This document shows positions 1-12,278 of a DNA stretch of 64,000 bases, piece by piece. The position numbers were made by a program, and so were the translations under genes. Location: contig JAUJPP010000007.1 of NCBI GenBank assembly GCA_030562195.1, forward strand, positions 20,767,769 through 20,831,768. Reading direction: 5' to 3'. Origin of the DNA: Nipponacmea schrenckii. Lineage: Eukaryota > Mollusca > Gastropoda > Lottiidae. The stretch's first letter is position 1, and each line of letters opens with the position of its first letter. Under the pieces are notes generated by a model. The model was not told the DNA's origin, searched no databases, and worked only from the letters and a program-made list of their open reading frames with translations.

Positions 1-162
1 AAGATTTGTAAGATTGGTAATTCACTGCATATCAAAATTTCATTAACATACATTCAGAAATTTAATCAATCAAGTAATTGGAGACATTCAAATAAATATC
101 AAGTATGTTTTACCATTTTTAAAGTTATTTTTTTAAAAAAATTTCCGCTTTTTAAATTAGCA

Positions 163-3100
163 CTAACCATGCATACAGGCATCACAATATTCTCTCTCAC
201 AACCATCAGCATGTATATAACACCATGGTCTTAATCCATCCCCTGGATTACGACAATAATTCCCATTTAAACCATCTTCATAATCCCTGAAAACCAGCAG
301 AATAAAAAGGAGATATAAAATATAGAATAGAAATGAAACTTATGATTCGTCCTACTTCTTCTGACCATATTCACCACTGAACATATAATTCAGCACGTAA
401 AGCGTCGATCACAACGATTTCACAGTTAATAATCGTAAGAAATTTCATAATTTTGAAACAGTCGGGTTCGCCCATATTCTCTGGTGTTTCATAAGAATGG
501 TTTGTAGTTCATAGCATAAAACATAAAAAATATATACCCGTTTTTAAAGGGATGATGTGGGCAATGGGTAACTGCAGACCAAGGTAAACATGCTTTCATA
601 GTTTCGGTGATGTTGACCTTCCCTCTGTAGCTACTTCCTTGATCATCCCAACTATAGCACGTGTCTTCACCTGAAAACAGAGATAGCCACATGCTGCAAA
701 TATTTTGGCATGAAGTCTTAATATCACTTAAGATAGGGACATCTTATCTCTCAAAAACTAATATTTTGATTGTCCTTTTGTATGCACAGTTAATATCAGG
801 GCATCGTTCGTGGTATTACTTATTGGAAGATAGAGTAATCTAAATAAGGTATAAGGTTGGAAGTATCTTAATTATTTAACTATTATTTTGAATGGAACAT
901 ATCCCAAATGAAATAGTAGACTAATCGCCTCTCCTGGATCTGTATTTACAGCGAAGAGCCCAAAATGTTTATGATTTTTGTCATTAATCAAATAAAGGGA
1001 AACATACGTGTTATAAGTGATATTTTAGCTTTGAATCCTTTTTTGGGAGTACTTAAGCCTGTACGGAAACGAACATTGATTATATTGTAGATAGAAAAGA
1101 AATTATCTCGACTCCACGAACCACATATCCTTAAAAGAGAAAATAGGCACTAAATTTTACCACCACTATCATATGCTAGAAGGTAGTAAGATGATGTTTT
1201 TAAAGCTATACTGCCTCTTAGAATGGACAGAACTTTAAGTTCTCAAGAATGGTCAATATGTGTATACTGTATTAGCGAACTTGCCTGTCATAAAGTAACA
1301 TAATCCCCATCAAATCTGGAAAACTCACAAAACTAAGTAATTATTGAAAAACTTTTAATAATTTATTAAGCGTATTTAAATAATCAATTGCATTTTAATG
1401 GATAGTTAAATTTATTGGATTATATTAGGATTATGTTATGTTATTTATGGCAGCAAGTTCATTTACCGATGAATAGCTGCTTTTATTGACCAAGTTTAAA
1501 CGTTTAATTTTACGTTTATTCTAAGACGCAGTATTCATTGAAAGAAGGCAATAAATAACGATTAATCTTAAAACGCTTTCAAATACTAGTCGGGCCTGTA
1601 ACCAGATTGGGGCAAGTAATTTATCCGGAGGGGAAGTGAAGTCTGCTGTTGATATTAATGACATTAATTCGTTTTTCAGGGGACAATCCTTAGAGTTTGC
1701 ATTGTTATCATATTAATTTTATCCCCGAAAAAAATTATACTGTTGTCAATAGATGAATGAATAAAATTGGAATCAAGAAATTGTCTAGCAATGTGTTTGA
1801 TAGTGGTAGATCATTTGTTAATGTCAACTTGACACTACAAGATAAAGTAAACATTTTGTCCAGGATATTTTTACTTACCATTCCCCTACCTTGTCCAATT
1901 AGCCCTGTTCCAACCCCTACTGCCTCATAACAACTATCTAAATCATGAGCGATCTCGAAATCTTCAAAACTCAATACCAACTTTGAATCCTCACGTGCCT
2001 GAAAAAGATTATGCTCAATGAGATAATACTAATCGGGAAAGTTTCCTGAAATTAACTCGACTACATGCAGATCTTCTACTGTCACGATACAAATAGACCA
2101 ACTCGATTTCTAGAATCCCACTCAAAAAGACTTATTTAGAATCCGAGAATACAAAATTGAATCGAAAATTTCTTTTTTTTTTCAATAAATTCTGTTTGCG
2201 TGTCTATTTTTTACCGTTGTTAATTTGAAGCTTTCTATAGATCTCACACGGATTCTATTCTGCACATTATGAAGATGAATTTTGTATTCAAACTGGGGAT
2301 TTCGTGTATATAAACTGTATAGTACGATATTTATAACCCACGATAAAATGAAAATAAACGTAGAAAAGTTGATTTTTGTAAACAATATAATGAGTTATCG
2401 AGTGTAAGCGGTACTATTATGTTTCAGAATTGTGAACTTGGTGAATGTAAATCGTCCAACCTTTATTAACCACATGCATTCTTCATCTGGTCCATAGTCT
2501 TTAGGATAGTTAGGAGAGGTTATGGTTAATGATGGATTCTGTTTGTTTAAATTATAAACACCACCACAGTCTAAAAGCAAAAATAACTCATAGGAGGTTG
2601 CAAAAAAGCGATGGCCATTGTAATACGCCATGATTTATAATGGCAGCCAATTCGTCCGGGAGGCTGACGAGAGTTAATGGTAATAGAAAAATTTATCCTT
2701 GGGTGATTACGAACACTTACACAAAGTTTCATCAAAATCTACCCAGCTCTTTATCATATTCACATTAAATTCAATTAATTGAAGAAAAGTGGCAATAACT
2801 CAAATAATTTTTGATTGTCTGATTTTCAATAGGGTTCAAACACTCACATCCCATCAAGAAACCAACTCTCTACCATTTCGACAATAAATTGAATGTTTTT
2901 TGTGTTATTACAAACACTCGCACAAGGTTTCATCAAAATCCATCAAGACACCAAATTGTGCCCACAAAGAATTCAAGAACAAGGGCATAAGCTCATATTA
3001 ATGGTTTTTTTTTCGATTAGTTTGATTTTCAACAGGGTTCATCCTTTGGGTTATTACAAGCGCTCACACCAAGATTCATCCAAATCCATCAAGAAACCAG

Positions 3101-6100
3101 CTCTCATTCGTGTCCACAAAGAATTCACGAACAAGGGCAATACCTCATAATAAATTTTCAATAGGCTTCATTCTGGGGTTGTTACAAACACTCACACAGA
3201 GCTTCATCAAAATCAATCAAGAAAACAGCAATTGTGATCAGACAGACAGGGGTTGCTACGGACACTTACACTAAGTTTCGTCAGAACCCATTAAAAACAC
3301 CTCTCTATTGTATCCACAAAGAATTCAAGAACAAGGGCAATATACCTCATAGTTAATATTTTACGTTTGGTCTGATTTTCAATAGGCTTCATCCTGGGGT
3401 TGTTACAAACTCTCACACAGAGTTTCATCAAAATCAATCAAGAAACAAGCAATTGTGATCAGACAGACAGGGGTGAAGGCCTTTATTACATTAATGAGGG
3501 CGTATAAAAACTTCTTATATGTCATTTATATGAAATGCGACTATAACCGTGACCCATTGTCCGTCCGTCCGTCCACAATTACTTGTAAACACTAAAAGAC
3601 ACAATTCTTGATGGATTTTGGCGTAGCTTTGTGTGAATGTTCGCAATCACCCAAGGATGAAGCTTATTGAAAATCAGCGAAATCGAAAAATATTTAGTAT
3701 GAGTTATTGCCCTTGTTATCTAAATGCTAGTAAACGCTCTAGAAAGCACAATTATTTACTGACTTTCACGTAACTTGCTGAAATTGTTTATTATCACCCA
3801 AGGATGTAGCCTATTGAAAATCAAAAATAAAAAATTTAATAAGTTACTGCCTTGTTAGAAAGTATAATACTCGACAGATTTTAATGAAACTTAGTAATAT
3901 GTTACATTTATCACCTCAGAATAGAAGTGTATGACAGAAGGTTGAATATTTCATTCCTGTGATTGTTACTGTACTGTCAAGTTTTTATTCAAATTCAATG
4001 CTCTCGGTAGACATATATTACCTTGCCTGGCTATCTGTTAAATAATAAGTACAGTTAATCAAGAAGAAGTAGTTCTTTGTCAACATCAGTCTAAATAAAA
4101 AAGTAGGACTATAATAATGTGAATTACAAATAAGTAGGTAGTACCTACCCAAAGCTTTAAAAATACTTACTGTAATCGGACGGTTCATAATAACAATAAT
4201 ACATTAAATACTGATGTCCCCTATAGACAATGTTTCTGGGTGCAGTACCACTTATTTTTGCTTTCCCTGAATCATGATTATCAAAAGTAAAATATTCCAG
4301 TACATGAGACATTCCTGAAAAAAATACATTAAATATATTATATCATATATTATACAGTCTGGAAACGAAGTCTGACTCAAAGCTAAGGATACAATATAAG
4401 AAATAATACAGATTATTTCGTTCTCTTTGCCGCGTCAATGATATATTAGTGATTATTCATAGAAAACAACATTTACACTATTATACAAATCATTTTTAAG
4501 GTATATTTTAAAATATAAAATGAAATCAAATCGAAATGGTCCCACCAAGTATTTAATACAGGATTTACGTGGCTGTTCTACTGATTCATTGATATTAATA
4601 TTTCACATACCACTGACTTCTTGACATCTGTACCCAAGAGCTTTAGCTTGAAATAATATTAAAGGTTTGTCATTGGGTAAAGTCATTGGATATTCTGGAA
4701 GACCGTCATCACGACAACAAAAGATTAATTTGACATCTGAACCAAATTCACCATCAGGCAATTCACCATGAAATGTGTTATTTTGTCTTCTAGAACGAAT
4801 TTCATTATCAAACTGGACAGTTCCCTCTTTAAATTCTAAATAATGAAAACAAAACGGGATCAGATTTAGATAAATTTAGATTGCATTACATGGCATATGT
4901 ACTGCAGTACGAGTACAATTCATACAATTGTATGGATGTGAATGATTAAAAGAATTAAGAATTGAGTAGAAACCCATAATAAATACTTACTATATGGGCA
5001 GAAACCACCTTCTCGTAAAATACAATAAGATCCAGCAGGCCACTCTTTTCCCAATGGTGAGTAGTTTTTACTGATACAGAAATGATACGTGTGACGCTTG
5101 GCATTATGTACCCCTTTTAAATGGAGGTTCGATCTTATTTTGCTAGTTGTATAAATATGCCAGTTTCTTCCATCTCCCCAATGAGTCAACGATCCATGTC
5201 CAAATTTACCCTCCGGGCATCCACTTTCAGTTGCCATAAGAGCGAAATGTCCAGAAGGCCAGCTAAATTGTTTCCCTGAAATTGAGTACATAACAACTTT
5301 TGAGAAAAGGTATTATTATGCTGGTCTCTAATCAATCTTCGCTAATTCTAGCGATCACCTAGATCACTTTTACACTTATTTACACTTTTCGTTATTCAAT
5401 TCTGGATTTTTATTCCTAATTAATATTAGAAATGTTCTTATAATATTGCCATGCGATTTTTGGTTGCTTGAATATAAAATAACAAATATGCATGTACTTT
5501 TTTTTGTCATTTGAGTACAACCGCTTTCAGGATCTAGTCGAAGGGGACAATTGCATTGACACTTTCCATCTACCGTTGTTATATAACCATCATTTTCACA
5601 CTTCTTATGGTACCAATTGCACCTTTTATCTGAAATTTACACAGTGAATTCTATCGTGAATGTTTAGTTAATGGACACGGTACATAGTGTGTGTTGTATA
5701 AGCTTGATCCTTTGGAATATCCACCTGCCAAAATACAATTCTTATGTCTAATGTTCCAAAAGATGCTTGAAAGATATTTTTAACATATGAATAAACAAAA
5801 TATGAAGTTTTTAAACAGGTACAGACTGTTTTGAGTGCTATGGTCAACGCAGGGTCTTACAGCGTCAACTTTCTTCTCTAAAAGAACAACGGAGAAACAA
5901 AACGAAGTCATCAAAAAGGTGATTTTATTACTAGTCAATACCATCCATCATAAATTTTAATCATTCATGCCCAAGTGGGTTAATAATGTACATGTACAAT
6001 AGTTTGCCTTGTATTAGTGTTAGGTATAAGATGTATGTGTCGCCAAGAAATATTTCCATTTCTTACCTTGACAGTTGTGTACCCAATTTATGTCTCTAAA

Positions 6101-8528
6101 CGCATAAAATCTATTTGAAGTTGTTTTTAGTCCTCGAATAAGCTTATTCATCGTCGGTCTGTAGCTCGTTTTATACATCTGCATTGAAATCAAGAATTTT
6201 CTATCAACAAAAAAATTGCTATTATTTCAATTATTATTGAAATTGTAACTATAATAATTGACATCATCATCTCTAATATAAAATGAGGGAGATCTGTGTA
6301 TAAATATTCGTGATAGTGTTATACTTACATATTCTGGATAATGCATCATTGACGTGATATCATAAGCATATTCGTGTATTTTGTTTTCTTTCATGACTCT
6401 ATACACATACATGTGACCTGAAACATCGATTATGATAAAAGAATGATATACATGTATAAGAAGCGGTATAATATTTCGCAATTGTGTACATCTGGACAAA
6501 GAGTTGTCAAGTAACTGTGGATAAAATGCAAGAGGAGATCTTAGTATCTTTGATAATATGTATCATCTCTACCATTTTGGAGCAGAATTTTAGACATATT
6601 TGTTATAAAATCATATTTTCTATTTTAATTATTTCCTTACTTTTTCTCAGTTCATTATAATTGATTCTGATCCATCCAGATGCTTGGTGTGAATGGTGCG
6701 TGTGGTGCAAACCTAATACATGTCCCAACTCGTGTACACAGGAAAACTGAAATACACCAAATAAGAAAACAACCAAGTCTAATTTCTACAATACTATGAT
6801 AAAAATAGTATTAGATGAATCTTACAACACATAAAACATTATGATAGAATTTATAACAAGATGCATAATGCAAATGTTAACTAAGACAAAGGACAAACAT
6901 GAAATAAGGTAAACGAATAAATTACTAGACATAAATTGAGTACCAACCCTGTCACAACAAGAGCACTTCTGAGGTTTCTTCTTATTACCAACATCAGCAA
7001 AACACCTGAAATATTTTTTCATAGTTGAAGTAACAGTCCAATAAATAAAGTTTATCGTTATATTGCACAACCTTTGGTGTGCAAATAGAGCATTCGAATT
7101 GTTGGAATAGTGTGACTTATGTTTTTCACTTGTCTTGAAATGAGATAACGTTCGTCTATAAGATATGAATGTCCAATAATAAAATAATTTCACTTGTAAA
7201 ATAGTGCTCAATACACCAATGATAGAGCGATATAGAAATATCAAAGTCAATCAGATGAGAGAATAACCAAATGACTAATGGAAAATGTTTTTTTATTCTT
7301 GATACTGGTTCTACACAACAAAAGAACTTAAAAAATAAAAAGACTGAAGATAATTGGTACAAAAGCGAAGGACATAATATAGTGTAGCGATCTAGGGGAG
7401 ACAACTTATCATTGCAGAATTTCGAAACTTACGATTTAGAATTTTCAAATTTAACATAACCATTATGATCCAGATCATACATGGAACGAGTTTCACTTGT
7501 CCATGGTACAAATCTGATACATGTAAACTTCTCAACAAAATACATAGCTGATTCTATTTCATTTCGCTCTTTAGCACCTGTGGGAAAAATACAATACAAA
7601 CTCATTAAGTCAACAAGGAATTCTTTCCAAACATAGCACAACCCGTAACCAATTCAATAAATTCGTATGTACATCAGAGTCAGAGGATTTGTTCCGGATG
7701 CTTTTAGAAGCATTATTGATCATTTAATCAATATTTTTTTAATTCGAAGATTTTAGAAGTTGTGTTCATTTAAGATGCTATGGTCTGAAAGCGAGTTTAG
7801 TAACATCGTTAGGTTTTAGGCTTAGAAGATAACATCTATTGTTTTTTTTATATAAACAGCTATCATTATAATCCTATATTGTATTAACAATGGAAATACT
7901 ATACTTATTATGACTTAGATTTATTTACATACCAGGTATAGCCTATATATTTGTTTTCATGATGTATCTCCTTACTTTAAATACATTCTATCTTATAGAC
8001 TCGTCGGATATGAAAAAAGTCTTGTTTTAATGGTAATTAAGTATAGTTGATAAATAAAAGACTACTTTTTCCTAGTGTCTTAATAAGATGTAGATTTGAT
8101 GTTTCGTTACTTCTTTTGTCTATGTCTCACTCCCCGTTTGTGATCCTGGGAAACTCATCTTTGAATCGTGTTCCCTCAACTTTGACTCGATTGTGTCAAA
8201 TTCGGGTAGCAATCAAAACCATTGACACAATGTCTCGGGTAATGTTTAAACAGTAAAAGCCGACAACCTAGCAGAGTATTTCATTGTTTCATTACTTCTG
8301 TGACGCAATTCGTGAATTCGACAATTTCACTGAACATCGCAACGTGGGCTCTTAGTGGATCATTTAGTGAATTGACAACTCTCGAAGTTGTACTATGTTT
8401 TGGTTAGAATGAATTAAAATCTTACCTATCTCTGGAAGATAAATATAAGGAACAATTCCATTCTTCCATTCATGGTTGACGCTAACAAGACGTTTATGGC
8501 GACTCAGCAACTCGGCTGATTTCTCATT
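163..8528 (-). CDS. Secreted mosaic metalloprotease: astacin-EGF-ApeC-CUB-kringle (5' end missing)
   Basis: Fifteen exons read on the minus strand: 8528-8426, 7577-7433, 7005-6948, 6746-6641, 6417-6329, 6178-6067, 5629-5498, 5275-4991, 4835-4611, 4314-4171, 2570-2461, 1998-1879, 1149-1008, 670-538, 286-163 (stop 165-163). All have GT/AG borders and matching phases, giving 675 codons. The first exon holds a dibasic HKR site before the mature start, then WKNGIVPYIYLP, as in astacins. Zinc site HELGHVLGLHH lies in 6746-6641 and Met-turn SMMHY in 6417-6329, so peptidase M12A is clear. A six-cysteine EGF-like module follows (5629-5498), then a full ApeC domain over three exons (WPSG...CP, WPAGSYCI, LPDGEF, FCCRDDG, YCYY), a CUB domain (DCGG, SPNYP, CMWLIK, RICG) and a C-terminal kringle (SYRG, NYCRNPGDG, PWCY). 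Signal peptide and most of the propeptide must lie in unidentified exons above 8528. Likely extracellular. Substrate unknown; ApeC relatives in amphioxus bind bacterial cell wall, so an immune role is an inference. Confidence 0.88.
2640..3490. repeat. Direct repeats, left arm of a fold-back element in the protease intron
   Basis: About five degenerate copies of a unit containing words such as 'gttattacaaacactcacac' and 'aagaattcaagaacaagggc' recur between roughly 2700 and 3480. They lie within the intron between the ApeC exon (4314-4171) and the first CUB exon (2570-2461). Spacing varies from about 130 to 240 bp. No coding potential. Confidence 0.7.
3540..3900. repeat. Inverted arm of the same intronic repeat, with tccg-rich start
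   Basis: After a 'gtccgtccgtccgtcc' tract, the sequence 'tgatggattttggcgtagct' and 'gcaatcacccaaggatgaag' is the reverse complement of the repeat unit at 2700-3480. Two degenerate copies are visible (about 3560-3720 and 3720-3870). The arms could pair as a hairpin. This is a typical dispersed non-autonomous repeat. Confidence 0.65.
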
Positions 8529-11500
8529 CTAAACACACAAGAAATTCTATAAGTAATGTTATTAATTCAGCTTGAGTTTTTGTTGGATTTCCCTCTTTTT
8601 GCTTATTTTGGCAATGCTGCTGTCATGAATGATTCAACTTTCTTGTCGAGTTTGATGTTAACCTTGTTATCATTTTTGAAAACATTGAACGGTTGCATCA
8701 AAGATTTTGTAAAATAATTTTAAATGTAAAAATGTCCACACCATGCTGTGTGGTCTATAATGGGGATTTGGGCATTTATTCTTTAGCATGTAGTGTAAAA
8801 ATGAGAATGATCATGTACTGGCATAAGTTATGTAATTGTACTATGACGAAATATCAACAGCTCTATATAAGGTTAGAGTGAAGTTCACTATTGGTAATGT
8901 TAATAATGTTAAAATGAGAATATAATATACTAAGAAATGTATAAACTACCGTTTATATAAGTCAAATTTTAATCTTGAAAAAAATATTTTGTAGAGCTAC
9001 CATCCCACTTTAGAATTATATTTACCTTATAACGCTGCAGAAGTAAGAGACTTCCTAAAGAGGTGGGAATATTTCAAAATATGCCAAGAGAACTGAGAAC
9101 TAGCACACTTTGTTACTTTGTGACCTGGGTGATGAATTTTATTACATTTTCACTTGTCCGAAGTTAATTGGATACAGGGAGATAATATTGACGACACCCT
9201 TCTACCTTCAAAATGAATGAACTATTTAACTGTACAGGAATAAAACTAATCATTTATGAAGATAACTCTCAGTGAATTTCCAATTTAATGTAGTTTGATA
9301 ATGAAGTGTATGTAATGTAAGAGACATATTTTAATAAACCGTGTTTGCACACTATATAAATAATATATTTGTTTCAATTGATAATGTTTAGAATAAAGTC
9401 ATTATTATTTCATTATACATACAGTTGAGATTATGGGAGTAAAGTAAATTGATAAGACCCGGGACAAGTTCAAGATGTCTTTTATATATTAATTCTAACC
9501 AAATAACTATGAATGAGTCTTGTTAGAACATATATTCATCAGTGGCTCAACTGGTACATTTATGTAGGTTGGGTCCATCCATAGGGAATTTTTTTTAACA
9601 TTATGCTCACCTGCATTTTGAGAACCCAATGTAGTTTAATTTCATGCCTATTGGTTAAAAATACAAAAGATTTTTAGTCTGTAGTTAATGCTAATTCATG
9701 TATTATACTGCAGGTAAAAAGTATTATAGGGCTCTCATAAGCAGTCGTTGCTGAAAAGGGGCCTCTATTTCTTCAATAAGGACATATCATTGCCTTGATA
9801 GGGCCCCACCATAGGTTGCGAACAATTTAATATTGTGTTAACCTTTAAGATAATTAATTTGGTACATTTTTTAATTTCGTATATATTCATGGTAATGGCG
9901 ATTGGGAATCCCCTAAGGGGTAGTGGCTCGTGAACTTTATTCAACCAGTTCCTGTGGTAGTTGTGCAACTGAAATATGTCAACTGAAACGTAATAGATCT
10001 GTTAAACTTACAGTTTTTAGAGATTCTATTGAATTATCCGATTCCTGGACGGACGTGGAAAAACAAGACAGAAAAAACACAAGTTTTACTATCCTTGAAT
10101 TCATGTTTGAGGCTATCCCTTCGACATTCTAAACAAGTTAATAAAAGTTCCCACAACCTTTCACGAGGTGTGTATGTAATCCTTTGGCAAGTTAATTTTA
10201 CTTTTGACCAAGTACGAGCAATAGGGATATTGTATTCTACAATAGAGTATGTCTAGTCTTTAGGGGTATTATCATTTCAATGCGTCTACTAAAGGATTTA
10301 TTATTTCTAAAGAATATATGATGAATAGAGATTTTGAGTAACCTTCCATTGCATAACGGTGATTTGCCTTTTATTATTTAGCTTATAGTTATTCAAAAGG
10401 TAATGATATGAATTTAATAAGTTTTCATATGTCAGTCTTTAGAGATTAATATTACGGGATTAAAAACAAGTTATAGATAGCCTTCTATTCATCATAAAAT
10501 AATGTGATGGTCCCATGCAATGCGAGGTGTTCAAGGCCAATAACGTTATTTCTACTATTTATTTGTACTATATACTCAATGACCCTACTTCATTACGCTC
10601 AATCTAAACCGGTCGCAGTCGAGATGACACAAAACATGTTGACCGATTACAATTTAGATTTTAATAGGTATGCCAAATCTCCTTGTTTCATTTCACATGG
10701 GATCTTGATAGTGTGTACCTACAGGGCCGGTTATAAGTCGATGTTACTGCGGCTTTGCGCAGAGGCAAGTCCGAATGAGAAATACAAATACTGTCAGACA
10801 GAAATGTCATTCTGAACTGAACTACATTGCTAAATTTTGTTAGCCAAAAGGGAGCCCCAGCTCAAATTTATTTTCTGAATCGGGCCCCGCACCTTCTAGC
10901 ACCGGCTATTGTTTACTATCGGTCACTTTATATCCCATGTTTTACGAAAACACAATATGTCATGGAATTTCCGCTATTTTAATTCTGTACAGGCGAACCA
11001 TTTCTTAATCAAAAGCCATCAATTGTAATGGAACCTTCCTCTTAAAGTATAAACAGGGTTTAACCCTTCCTACACAATAACTAAAATACATGCCGATATC
11101 AGTTTCACTCAGAGGTCAATTTCTTTTTTTCATTCTTTTAATTCCATGTGACATTTAGATATTCCCTGTGTGATATACTTGTTTGTTAAAAATTAAGATT
11201 CGTATAAACTTGTCATCTAGACTCAATCACGGGAATAAACATTTAAAAAATTACATCAAAATATTAAAGGAGTATAAGAGAAGACACCACAGATTGAACA
11301 AAGTTTAAATGCTTGCGCATTATAATCGTAATTATACAGTATTGGTTTTCATTTAAATCATTTTTATCTGATTTCAAACTATGATATACTGAAATAATGA
11401 TGTCACCGGTGACATCTGCATGAGACAGTTCAGAATCCTATATATGCAGTTCATGTTTACCATAAAATACACTAGTTATAGAAAAATTATCAGACTAGAA

Positions 11501-12278
11501 ATAGAACGGTAATCCTATATTTTGAATGCTGTTTTGATAATAAATAATACTATCACAGTTTTTGAATTTTGGATATATATACATAAACGAAAGATAATTT
11601 ACAAATATACAAATAGTTAAGAAAAAAAACAAGGTGAAGTAGGAAACCTCGCATATAAATCAGAATTATAGTAAATGTAAGTAGAAACAGTACAGTAGAA
11701 TGTCTCAATCACTGATAAGATGAGCTTAACTAAATCTGAAAATGTTTTAATTGACTGCATTACACATAAAGTTTTACAAAAGTCGACACAAAATTGAAAA
11801 AGTTTCTTAACTTTATACATCAAAGATAGTTGCACTGTCCAATAACAATAACAATGTGCCAATTGGGACCAAATCTGAGAATATTACATTAGTTTTCACA
11901 AAACATATATTCTACACAATGCCAGACAAAGTTCTAATTAAACACAATAACAAACAAATACTGCAGTAGAAAAGACATAAGAGTGGTTAGAAATCTGTGA
12001 TGGTTCGTTCTATAGGATTACTGAAGTCTACAAAATCAGTTTTTTTTTCTTGGTTATACCAACAAATGGGTGCAAACAATCTACAGATAGTACTCATTTC
12101 ATGCTGGTTCACTTTAACATTGTTACTGGTTTCTCTATGATAATGTTTCATCTATTTTCACCTGATGATGACAATGTAAAATGTTGAAAAGTTGTGCTCT
12201 CGTGCACTTTCACCTTACAGTTCACACAAGCACTTCATCATACGTAAAGGTCATAAGTTAAACCTCTAAAATGTTGTT
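8529..12278. other. Intergenic/5' region between protease and ACADSB 3' end
   Basis: AT-rich sequence. It must contain the missing signal-peptide and propeptide exon(s) of the astacin gene on the minus strand, plus the ACADSB 3' UTR just below 12279, but I could not pick out a convincing exon. One plus-strand ORF (10504-10815) is listed separately. No other supported feature. Confidence 0.5.
10504..10815 (+). CDS. Possible small secreted cysteine-containing peptide precursor (unrecognised)
   Basis: A 103-codon ORF with ATG (an in-frame second ATG follows) and a TGA stop. Residues about 12-31 form a strongly hydrophobic stretch (ITLFLLFICTIYSMTLLHY) like a signal peptide or anchor. A polar segment follows, then a region with three cysteines (CFISHGILIVCTYRAGYK, LLRLC) and a last one near the C-terminus. 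The layout resembles a small secreted peptide or neurohormone precursor, but I do not recognise a family and there are no dibasic KR sites in the expected places. The ORF is slightly less AT-rich than its surroundings. It lies on the opposite strand to both neighbouring genes. It could equally be a chance ORF or one exon of an unseen gene. Confidence 0.3.
   Translation: MMVPCNARCSRPITLFLLFICTIYSMTLLHYAQSKPVAVEMTQNMLTDYNLDFNRYAKSPCFISHGILIVCTYRAGYKSMLLRLCAEASPNEKYKYCQTEMSF

Noticed and set aside
6822..7250. 142-codon minus-strand ORF over an astacin exon
   Set aside because: Only 7005-6948 is coding; the rest reads through introns.
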